A DNA stretch of 64,000 nucleotides from Microbacterium esteraromaticum (lineage in GTDB: Bacteria; Actinomycetota; Actinomycetes; Actinomycetales; Microbacteriaceae), in NCBI RefSeq assembly GCF_017303215.1, contig NZ_JAEMWU010000001.1:806001-870000 (forward strand). The letters are read 5' to 3'. Shown one piece after another: positions 1 through 8,357 of the stretch (the first letter of the stretch is position 1; each line of letters opens with the position of its first letter). The translations under genes and the position numbers were made by a program. The notes below the pieces were generated by a model that saw only the letters and a program-made list of their open reading frames with translations, made no database searches and was not told the DNA's origin.

Positions 1-17
1 AGCCGGAGGAGACCGCG

Positions 18-3000
18 ATGAGAGCCCTGACGTGGATGCGCACGCACCCCAAGACTCTCGCGTCAACCGCAGGCGTCATGATCGGCGCCGTCGCTTTGAC
101 CGGCATGGCAGTGGCCTACGACGGCCTGCCGACCACGAAGGTCGACCTGAACGACGCGGGCGTGTGGCTCACCAAGTCGTCGAGCCTGCTCGTGGGACAC
201 TTCAACAACGCTTCGACGGTGATCGACGGCGGCCTCCGCACCAGCGGTGACGAGTTCGACATCGTGCAGGACGAGCAGCACGTGCTCGTCGTCGACTCGG
301 GCAACGCCACCGTCACGGCGGTCGACCCGGCGACCGTCTCGTTGTCGGACTCGGCTCCGATCCCCGGGAACGCGAAGGTCACGCTGGGCGGCACGACCAC
401 GGCGATCCTCGACCGCACCTCCGGCTTTCTCTGGGTCACCCCCGTCGATGAGCTGTCGGGCTTCGACCTGAAGGTCGCCGACCCGGTCGCGAAGCTCGGA
501 AAGAACGCGGATGCCACGGTCGGCCGTGACGGCACGGTCTATGCCGTCTCTGCCGAGGACAGTCTGGTCTTCAGCGCCACGATCGACCCGCAGGGCGAGA
601 TCAGCACGGCCGAGAACGGACTTCAGGAGCTCGGCAAGGGGGCCGTGCCGACGATCACCGCGGTGGGCAGTACTCCGGTGGTGCTCGACGCCACGAGCGG
701 GGTGGTACAGACCCCGGGCGGGTTCCGTACCGAGGTCGATGGCGCTGAATCGGCGGTTCTGCAGCATCCGTCCGCCGCGGCGGATGCCGTCACGCTCGCC
801 ACGACGTCGCACCTCGTGCACGTGCCGCTCGACGGCGGCGATGTGCGCACGATCTCGACCAACGCTCAGGGCAATCCCGCAGCTCCCGTCTCGTTGCGCG
901 GCTGCACCTACGGCGCCTGGGCGGGGTCCGCCCGCTTCGTGCGCGACTGCGTCGGTGATTCAGCCGACGTCGACGAGACGATTCCGGGCGCCGACAAGGC
1001 TGAGCAGTTGGTGTTCCGGGTCAACCGCGATGTCATTGTGCTCAACGATGTGTTGACCGGTGCGGCGTGGCTTGCCGACGAGAGCCTCAAGCAGGTTGAT
1101 GACTGGAGCGTCCTGACGCCGCCGGAGGGCAACGAAGAGGACGAAGAGAACACCACCGAAGAGACGGTGGAGACGACCCTTCCCGAGCGCAGCGAGAAGA
1201 ACACCCCGCCGACGGCGGAAGACGACCGGTTCGGCGTGCGTCCGGGTGGGACGACGATGCTACCCGCCGTCGACAACGACAACGACCCCGACGGCGACGT
1301 CCTTGTCGCCTCGCTGGCCGACAGCCAGCCGACGGTCGGCGACGTGCAACCGATCTTGGGCGGCGGCGCCCTGCAGATCATGACGGACGAGGATGCCACG
1401 GGCTCGGCCACATTCCGATACCAGGTCGATGACGGCCGTGGCGGAACCGACACCGCGAACGTGACCGTCGATGTACACGACTGGGACACGAACGGGGCAC
1501 CCGAACCGCGACGCGTGACCAAGCTCGCCGTCGAGTCGGGTGGCACGGTGTCGTACAACATCCTGCCCGATTGGATCGACCCCGACGGGGACGACATCTA
1601 CTTGCGTTCGGTGACCCCGGCGTCTGGCGACGAGGTCGACTTCACCACCGATGGGCAGATCACCTATCGTGCGGTGGCGAGCCTGCAGGGACGCAAGAAG
1701 ATCGAGATCTCGGTCGCCGACGCCCTCGGTGAGGTCTCCAGCAATTCGATCTACATCACCGTCAAGCCCCAGGGCACGATGGACCCCCGGACCAACGCTG
1801 ACCATGTCGTCACCCGGGTCGGTGAGTCGGTCACCGTGTCGCCGCTCGCGAACGACTCCAGCGCCGGCCGTGAGTTGCTGCGACTGACCAACGTCGATGC
1901 GGTCGAGGGCGCCGAGATGACCCCCGACTACCCGAACAAGCAGTTCACCTTCAAGGCCCCGACGGCCGGTGTGTACTACGTGCAGTACCTGGCATCCGCC
2001 GGCGCGAAGAGCGCCATCGGCATCGTCCGAGTCGACGTGCTCGACGAGAATGAGAGCAAGCAGCCGCCGGTCGCCGTCCGCGACGTCGCGCTGCTGCCCA
2101 GCGGCAAGGAAGCGCTGATCGGTGTGCTCGCCAACGACTCCGACCCCGGCGGTGGAGTCCTGGTGGTGCAGTCGGTCACCGTGCCACCCAGCAGTGGTAT
2201 CTCGGTCTCGGTGCTCAACCACGAGACGCTGCGCATCACCGACCAGGGCGCCCTGGACGAGCAGGTGCGCATCCGCTATCGCATCTCGAACGGCACGCAC
2301 ACGGCCGAGGGAGACGTGATCGTCGTTCCGATCCCCGCACCATCGAAGCTGCTGCCGCCGGTGGCGAATGATGATGAGGCCTTCGTGCGCGTGGGTGACG
2401 TGGTGACGATCCCCGTGCTCGACAACGACACCCACCCGAACGACGACGCCATGCACGTCGCGCCCGACCTCATCGAGCCGCTCGTGGATCCCGAGGTCGG
2501 CGAGGCGTTCGTCTCACAGGACGTCGTGCGGTTCCGTGCCGGCGCAGAACCCGGCACCGCCTACATCACGTACGAGGTCGTCGATTCGCTGGGCCAGAAG
2601 GACGCCGGCTATGTGACCGTGCAGATCCTGCCGATCGACGACGACCGCAATGCCGCGCCTAACCCGCGCGATCTGACCGCGCGAACCGTCTCGGGCACGA
2701 CGGCGAACATCATCGTCCCGCTGCACGGCATCGATCAGGACGGCGACTCGGTCGAGCTGCTGGGGCTGGCGACGGCACCATCGAAGGGACGTGTTGTTGA
2801 GGTCGCCCAGGACCACCTCGTGTATGAGGCGTTCGATGACGCCACCGGCCTCGACACCTTCACCTACAAGGTGCGCGACCGGCTCGGCAAAGAGGGCATC
2901 GCCAGCATCCGCGTGGGAATCGCCCCGCCCGAGACGGTCAACCAGGCGCCCTACGCCGTGAAGGACGCCGTCGTGGTGCGCCCCGGTCGTTCGGTCGCGG

Positions 3001-6000
3001 TGCCGGTGCTGGCCAACGACTCCGACCCCGACGGCGACGAGATCGCCCTCGTCGACGGGGGACTCGAGCTGCCCGATGCCGACGGACTCACCGCCGAGGT
3101 CTCGGGCGACCGGGTCGTCATCGACGTGCCGGAGCGCGAGCTGGAGACGTCGCTGCAGTACACGATTCGCGATGCGCGCGGTGCCGAGGCCATGGCGCCG
3201 GTACTGGTCACCGTCGACGAGGACGTCCCGCTGTTGTCGCCGATCGCTCGCGATGACCGGGTGATGGTGTCGGATGTCAAGGACACGCTGAGCGTCGACC
3301 TCGACATCATCGCCAATGACGAGGACCCGGACGGCACCGCCGAGGGGTTGAAGATCGATATCGAGGAGGGCGCAACAGCGCTGCCCGGCGGCAAGGTCAG
3401 GGTCACGATCGGCGAGAAGCGGCAGTTGATCCGCTACACCGTCACAGACCAGGACGACCTGTCGTCGTCGGCATTCGTGTTCGTTCCCGCACTGAAGGAG
3501 CTCAGCCCGACCCCCAGCAGTACCACACCGGTGACGGTGAAGAGCGGCGAGACTAAAGAGCTGCCGCTGTCGGAGTACGTCACGGTGGCCGGTGGAGGGA
3601 CGGCGCGGATCACCGAGGCGGCGACCGTCAGTGCGATTCACTCGGACGGTTCCGAGCTGATCAAGGATCCACACACGCTGGTGTACACGTCGGAGGAAGG
3701 CTACTTCGGTCCGGATGCGCTGACCTTCGAGGTCACCGACGGCGCCGGCCCCGACGATCCGAATGGGCGCAAAGCGACCCTGACCATTCCGATCGAGGTG
3801 CTTCCGCCCGAGAACCAGCAGCCGCAGTTCGTCGACGGGCAGATGCAGGTCGCCCCCGGCGAGGACGCCGCCTCGATCGACCTGGCGGCGTTGACCACCG
3901 ATCCCGACCCCGAAGACGTCGACAAGATCGAGTACACGATCACGGGGCAGCCCGGTAGTGGCGTCTCGGCGCGCATCGAGGGAACCACGCTGTTGGCCGA
4001 GGCCGAGTCCAATGCGCGCAAGGGCACATCCACGGTCATCGAGCTGCGCATCGATGACGGCACCACCGAACCGGTGCGGGGCCGCGTGACCGTGATGGTG
4101 ACGGCATCCACTCGGAGCCTGCCTGTGGCCAGCCCTGACACCGTCGAGCGTGCCGATCAGGGCGAGACGATCCGGGTGCCGGTGCTCGCCAACGACATCA
4201 ACCCGTTCCCGGAGACGCCGCTTGAACTGACCGCGTCCACGCTCGAGAGCGGTCAGGGTAGGCAGACGATCGTCGGTGATGAGATCGAGATCACACCGGA
4301 CTCCGACTTCGTCGGAGTGATGGTGGTGCGCTACCGGATTCAGGATGCGACCGAGGACCCGGACCGTGAGGTCGACGGCCGTGTCACGGTCATGGTGCAG
4401 GGTGTTCCAGATGCCCCGGGCCAGCCGACGGTATCGAGCATTCAGGACCGCACGGTCGTGTTGTCGTGGTCACCCCCGGCCAACAACGGCGCTGAGATCA
4501 CTGAGTACACGGTCTCTTCGGTGGGCGGTAACGCGTACACGCGGACGTGCGCATCGACGACGTGCACCCTCGACGGCCTGACGAACAACGTCGAATACAC
4601 GTTCCAGGTGACGGCGACCAACCGGGTCGGCGAGGGGCCCGCCTCACCTGCGTCGAACCCGCCGGCGCGTCCCGACGTGCGACCCGATACCCCGCTGGCT
4701 CCCAAGCTCGTCTTCGGCGACCGATCGCTCGATGTGTCGTGGACGGCGCCGAAGTCCAACGGTTCGCCGGTGGAGTCGTACACGCTGCAGATCTCGCCCG
4801 CGCCGCCATCAGGCTCCGCCGAGAAGACCGGCGTGACGGGAACCTCACTGGTGTGGGAGGGCCTCGAGAACGGTACGAGCTACATCGTGCGCGTCCAGGC
4901 GCACAATCGCGTGCCCGACCCGTCGAGCTTCAGCCCGTGGTCGGTCAACGAGATTCCGGCGGGGCCGCCGTTGCCGCCCGCGCAGCCGACCACCAAAGAG
5001 CTCTCGCCCGTGGGTAAGCAGGCCCAGCTGGAGGTCAGTTGGCAGCAGCCGAACACGAACGGCGACGCGATCCGCGGTTACCAGATCCAGGTGTTCAACG
5101 GCGGCGCGCCGGGTGCGGTCGTCACGGCAGGCGCCGATGCGCGCTCGCAGGCCATCGTCGTCAACACCAGCGAGAACGGCTACACCTTCAAGGTTCGGGC
5201 CGAGAACAAGGCGGGCTGGGGCGACTGGAGTGACGCGTCGGCCGCGCGTCGTGGTGTCGTGGCGCCGGATCCGCCGACCGAGGTGACAGCGACCCCGAAA
5301 GACCGCTCGATCCAGGTCGGGTACGTGCAGGGCACACGCAACGGCGCCAAGGCCACCGAGATCAGCATCCAGTACGACATCGGCGGTGGCTGGAAGAGCA
5401 ACTGGGACGGGAAGACCATCGGCGGCCTGTCCAACGACACCACTTACACCGTCCGGTTGCGTGCGGTCGCGACGGTCGACGGTTCGACCTACGCCAGCGG
5501 TGCGTCCGGGGCTGCGAGCGCCAAGCCGTACGGTACGCCGCGGGCTCCCGAGGTATCAGCCAGAAATGCGGGCAGCGAGGTCGTGCTGTCGTGGAATGGC
5601 AGCAACTCGGACAACGGCCGTCCCGTGACCGTGCAGGTGAGCATCGACGGCGGCGGGTGGCAGTCCGTGTCGACGACGGACGAGCGGCGGCTGGGCGGTG
5701 GCTACAGCAAGACTCACTCGATCAAAGCGCGCGCGGTTGCTGATCCCGGAGGAACCTCACCGGAGTCGCCCACGCGGTCGGCGACGACCGATCCGAAACC
5801 GACGCCTCCGCCGGCATCGGCGTGGACCAGCCGTGGGCCCAACTCGGGCAAGTGCTCACCAGACACCTGCTACTACCTGAGATTGAACGTGAGTAACTTC
5901 CCAGCCGGCGAGTACGTGCTGACCTGCCTGGAGAACGGCGTGAAGTTCGCCGGCGGGTGGAAGCACAACGTTCCAGCGAATGGCTACGTCGACACCGGGT

Positions 6001-6086
6001 GCTGGCACGGCGGCTACAACTCTCAGTACGAGCTCTCGGTCCGCATCGAAGGATGGGGAACGGCCTCAGGAACCAGGTGGGACTAG
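18..6086 (+). CDS. Giant surface protein: cadherin-like (tandem-95) repeats, fibronectin III repeats, Cys-containing C-terminus
   Basis: 2022 residues. The ATG at 18 follows a GGAGGA box at 5-10. An N-terminal hydrophobic segment (about residues 18-35) serves as signal or anchor. Residues about 50-365 are beta-rich and propeller-like. A Glu/Thr-rich linker lies near 367-395. From about 400 to 1460 there are repeats whose hallmark is V-L-A-N-D-S-D-P-D-G-D or a variant; at least seven can be counted. From about 1465 to 1910 come five fibronectin type III-like units with SW-P or SWNG cores. The last ~95 residues contain four Cys and end at the C-terminus without LPxTG. The protein is probably exported and extended, for adhesion or as an extracellular arm of the secretion machine. 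It is the first gene of a run coupled to MoxR, DUF58, FHA, kinase and EssC-like genes. Exact function is unknown; the domain calls are from pattern only. Confidence 0.85.
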   Translation: MRALTWMRTHPKTLASTAGVMIGAVALTGMAVAYDGLPTTKVDLNDAGVWLTKSSSLLVGHFNNASTVIDGGLRTSGDEFDIVQDEQHVLVVDSGNATVTAVDPATVSLSDSAPIPGNAKVTLGGTTTAILDRTSGFLWVTPVDELSGFDLKVADPVAKLGKNADATVGRDGTVYAVSAEDSLVFSATIDPQGEISTAENGLQELGKGAVPTITAVGSTPVVLDATSGVVQTPGGFRTEVDGAESAVLQHPSAAADAVTLATTSHLVHVPLDGGDVRTISTNAQGNPAAPVSLRGCTYGAWAGSARFVRDCVGDSADVDETIPGADKAEQLVFRVNRDVIVLNDVLTGAAWLADESLKQVDDWSVLTPPEGNEEDEENTTEETVETTLPERSEKNTPPTAEDDRFGVRPGGTTMLPAVDNDNDPDGDVLVASLADSQPTVGDVQPILGGGALQIMTDEDATGSATFRYQVDDGRGGTDTANVTVDVHDWDTNGAPEPRRVTKLAVESGGTVSYNILPDWIDPDGDDIYLRSVTPASGDEVDFTTDGQITYRAVASLQGRKKIEISVADALGEVSSNSIYITVKPQGTMDPRTNADHVVTRVGESVTVSPLANDSSAGRELLRLTNVDAVEGAEMTPDYPNKQFTFKAPTAGVYYVQYLASAGAKSAIGIVRVDVLDENESKQPPVAVRDVALLPSGKEALIGVLANDSDPGGGVLVVQSVTVPPSSGISVSVLNHETLRITDQGALDEQVRIRYRISNGTHTAEGDVIVVPIPAPSKLLPPVANDDEAFVRVGDVVTIPVLDNDTHPNDDAMHVAPDLIEPLVDPEVGEAFVSQDVVRFRAGAEPGTAYITYEVVDSLGQKDAGYVTVQILPIDDDRNAAPNPRDLTARTVSGTTANIIVPLHGIDQDGDSVELLGLATAPSKGRVVEVAQDHLVYEAFDDATGLDTFTYKVRDRLGKEGIASIRVGIAPPETVNQAPYAVKDAVVVRPGRSVAVPVLANDSDPDGDEIALVDGGLELPDADGLTAEVSGDRVVIDVPERELETSLQYTIRDARGAEAMAPVLVTVDEDVPLLSPIARDDRVMVSDVKDTLSVDLDIIANDEDPDGTAEGLKIDIEEGATALPGGKVRVTIGEKRQLIRYTVTDQDDLSSSAFVFVPALKELSPTPSSTTPVTVKSGETKELPLSEYVTVAGGGTARITEAATVSAIHSDGSELIKDPHTLVYTSEEGYFGPDALTFEVTDGAGPDDPNGRKATLTIPIEVLPPENQQPQFVDGQMQVAPGEDAASIDLAALTTDPDPEDVDKIEYTITGQPGSGVSARIEGTTLLAEAESNARKGTSTVIELRIDDGTTEPVRGRVTVMVTASTRSLPVASPDTVERADQGETIRVPVLANDINPFPETPLELTASTLESGQGRQTIVGDEIEITPDSDFVGVMVVRYRIQDATEDPDREVDGRVTVMVQGVPDAPGQPTVSSIQDRTVVLSWSPPANNGAEITEYTVSSVGGNAYTRTCASTTCTLDGLTNNVEYTFQVTATNRVGEGPASPASNPPARPDVRPDTPLAPKLVFGDRSLDVSWTAPKSNGSPVESYTLQISPAPPSGSAEKTGVTGTSLVWEGLENGTSYIVRVQAHNRVPDPSSFSPWSVNEIPAGPPLPPAQPTTKELSPVGKQAQLEVSWQQPNTNGDAIRGYQIQVFNGGAPGAVVTAGADARSQAIVVNTSENGYTFKVRAENKAGWGDWSDASAARRGVVAPDPPTEVTATPKDRSIQVGYVQGTRNGAKATEISIQYDIGGGWKSNWDGKTIGGLSNDTTYTVRLRAVATVDGSTYASGASGAASAKPYGTPRAPEVSARNAGSEVVLSWNGSNSDNGRPVTVQVSIDGGGWQSVSTTDERRLGGGYSKTHSIKARAVADPGGTSPESPTRSATTDPKPTPPPASAWTSRGPNSGKCSPDTCYYLRLNVSNFPAGEYVLTCLENGVKFAGGWKHNVPANGYVDTGCWHGGYNSQYELSVRIEGWGTASGTRWD

Positions 6087-6132
6087 TGACAACGCGACCC
6101 GAGCACTTCAGCACACAGACAGGAACGAACGC

Positions 6133-7104
6133 ATGAGCATGACCCCCGAACAGGCCGCCTGGTTCCAGGGCACCTTCACCCGCCTCGTCGACAACGTCGA
6201 CAAGGCGCTGCAGGGCAAGCGCGACGTGGTGGGGCTGGTGGTTTCGGCCATGCTGGCCGAGGGGCACGTGTTGCTCGAAGACGCCCCGGGTACGGGCAAG
6301 ACCAGCCTCGCCAAGGCGCTCGCCGCCACCGTGCAGGGCACCAGCTCTCGCATCCAGTTCACGCCCGACCTGCTGCCCTCCGACGTCACCGGAGTGACGA
6401 TCTACGACCAGCAGGCTCACCGGTTCGAGTTTCATAAGGGGCCGATCTTCGCGTCGATCGTGCTGGCCGATGAGATCAACCGTGCCTCGCCGAAGACCCA
6501 GTCGGCGCTGCTGGAGGTCATGGAGGAGTCGCGGGTCACGGTCGACGGTGTCACTCACGAGACGGGCCGCCCGTTCCTGGTGATCGCGACGCAGAACCCC
6601 GTCGAGCAGGCCGGCACGTACAAGCTGCCCGAGGCGCAGCTCGACCGTTTCTTGATCAAGACGTCGATCGGCTACCCCGATCTGGCCGTCGCCGAGCGCA
6701 TCCTCGCGGGGGCATCGCAGCGTAACCCCTCGGCGGCGCTGTCGGCCGTGATCACGACGGGTGCTGTCGCTGACATGGCCGATCTTGCCGCGACCGTTCA
6801 CGTGGAGGGCGCTGTACTGCGCTACGCCGCGGAGCTTGCCGAGGCGACCCGCAACGACCCGGCGATCCGACTGGGTGTCTCGGTGCGCGGTGCCATTGCG
6901 ATGGTCCGTATCGCGAAGGTGTGGGCTGCGGCGCAGGGGCGCCACTATGTGCTCCCGGATGACATCAAGATGCTCGCGCGTCCGGTCTGGCAACACCGAC
7001 TGCTGCTCGACCCCGAGGCGGAGTTCGCGGGCACGACGGCCGAGACCGTCATCGCCCGGGTGCTGGAGGGCGTCGCGGCTCCGCAGGCGCGCACCGCAGC
7101 CTGA
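6133..7104 (+). CDS. MoxR-family AAA+ ATPase
   Basis: 323 residues from ATG 6133; an in-frame upstream extension to 5980 overlaps the previous gene and is not used. Walker A APGTGKT is at residues 51-57 and Walker B has D113-E114 (LADEINR), followed by the MoxR-typical stretch SPKTQSALLEVMEE and a sensor 1 region ATQNPVEQ. MoxR ATPases act as chaperone-like remodelers, often for partners with von Willebrand or DUF58 domains. Here the DUF58 gene follows with a 4-nt ATGA overlap, the classic pairing. It probably assembles or activates envelope components of this locus. Family assignment is firm; the client is inferred. Confidence 0.93.
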   Translation: MSMTPEQAAWFQGTFTRLVDNVDKALQGKRDVVGLVVSAMLAEGHVLLEDAPGTGKTSLAKALAATVQGTSSRIQFTPDLLPSDVTGVTIYDQQAHRFEFHKGPIFASIVLADEINRASPKTQSALLEVMEESRVTVDGVTHETGRPFLVIATQNPVEQAGTYKLPEAQLDRFLIKTSIGYPDLAVAERILAGASQRNPSAALSAVITTGAVADMADLAATVHVEGAVLRYAAELAEATRNDPAIRLGVSVRGAIAMVRIAKVWAAAQGRHYVLPDDIKMLARPVWQHRLLLDPEAEFAGTTAETVIARVLEGVAAPQARTAA

Positions 7105-8357
7105 TGGCGCAGGCGACGGCGGCCCCGGTGGGGGAGCAGCAGGCGGGGTGGCGCGATGTCGCCGCCCTGCTCGGTGCGCGTGCGCTGCGCCGGCTGCAAC
7201 TCATCGCTTCGGCCGTACGCCCTCTGGGATGGACGCTGATCGGTCTGACTGTGCTGTTCTGGGCCGTCGGCGCCGTGTGGGGCTGGCGTGAGCTGATTGT
7301 CGCGGCGTGGATGCTGGGCATCGTGCTGCTGATCTGCGCGGTGTTCCTGATCGGTCGCACCACCTATGACGTGACGCTCGATCTGGCGCGCACGCGGGTG
7401 GTGGTCGGGGAGCGGGCGATCGGCGCACTGACGCTGGCGAACCGCAGCACTCGGGCGATCCTGCCCTCGCGCGTGGTGCTGCCGGTCGGCACGGGGCGCG
7501 GCGACTTCTCAATCCAGCGACTCGCTGCGGGCGAAGAGGCCGAAGAACTGTTCACGATCCCCACTCAGCGTCGCGGTGTGGTGCAGGTGGGGCCGGTCAG
7601 CATCGTGCGCGGCGACCCGCTGGGCGTGTTCGAGCGGGCGCATCGTCGTGATGAGCCGGTCGATCTGTACGTGCATCCCAAGACGGTGCTGTTCGGCGGT
7701 CAGTCACTCGGCTTCTTGCGCGACCTGGAGGGGCTTCCGGCCGCCGATCTGTCGCGTGATGACGTGTCGTTCCACGCGCTGCTCGAGTACCAGCCCGGTG
7801 ACGACCTGCGGCATGTGCACTGGCGCTCCACTGCACGCACGGGCGTGATGATGGTGCGGCAGTTCGAAGAGACCAGGCGTTCACACTTCGTGATCGGTCT
7901 CTCGCGCTCGCGGGCCGACTACCGCACCGACGACGAGTTCGAACTCGCGATCTCGGCTGCCGGCTCGATCGGGTTGCGCGCGCTGCGCGACTCGCAGCGG
8001 GTGGACGTGCGCGTGCAGGGCAGGGAGCTTCCGGCGAGCACCGGCAAGCGCCTGCTCGACTCGCTCGCGCTGGTTGAGCAGTCCAAGCCCCGCGAGGGCG
8101 GTATCGCCGACCTCGCCGGTGTGCTGGCCGCCACGATGCCGTTGGCGAGCATCGTCGTGCTGGTGTGCGGGTCGAGCGTGCGCGCCGAGGATCTGCGGCA
8201 GGCGTGTGCCCGGATGCCCTTCGGAGCCAGAGCACTCGCGGTCGTCGTCGAGTCGGGACGGGAGCAGCCCGCGCTGCGCCGCATCGGCGAGGCCGACGTC
8301 GTCACCATCGGCGCCCTCGACCAGCTTCCCCTCGCACTTCAGAAGGTTCTCGCATGA
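7104..8357 (+). CDS. DUF58 domain membrane protein
   Basis: 417 residues; the ATG overlaps the moxR stop (ATGA). Two closely spaced hydrophobic segments at about residues 42-62 and 66-88 place the rest as one soluble domain. The DUF58 core is recognisable from the run ending in HWRSTARTG, preceded by a YQPGDDLR element, around residues 225-255. MoxR-DUF58-transglutaminase triads are a known conserved arrangement in bacteria; DUF58 proteins are membrane-tethered partners of MoxR. The next gene also starts inside this gene's stop codon, so stoichiometric expression is likely. The biochemical role is unknown. Confidence 0.9.
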   Translation: MAQATAAPVGEQQAGWRDVAALLGARALRRLQLIASAVRPLGWTLIGLTVLFWAVGAVWGWRELIVAAWMLGIVLLICAVFLIGRTTYDVTLDLARTRVVVGERAIGALTLANRSTRAILPSRVVLPVGTGRGDFSIQRLAAGEEAEELFTIPTQRRGVVQVGPVSIVRGDPLGVFERAHRRDEPVDLYVHPKTVLFGGQSLGFLRDLEGLPAADLSRDDVSFHALLEYQPGDDLRHVHWRSTARTGVMMVRQFEETRRSHFVIGLSRSRADYRTDDEFELAISAAGSIGLRALRDSQRVDVRVQGRELPASTGKRLLDSLALVEQSKPREGGIADLAGVLAATMPLASIVVLVCGSSVRAEDLRQACARMPFGARALAVVVESGREQPALRRIGEADVVTIGALDQLPLALQKVLA

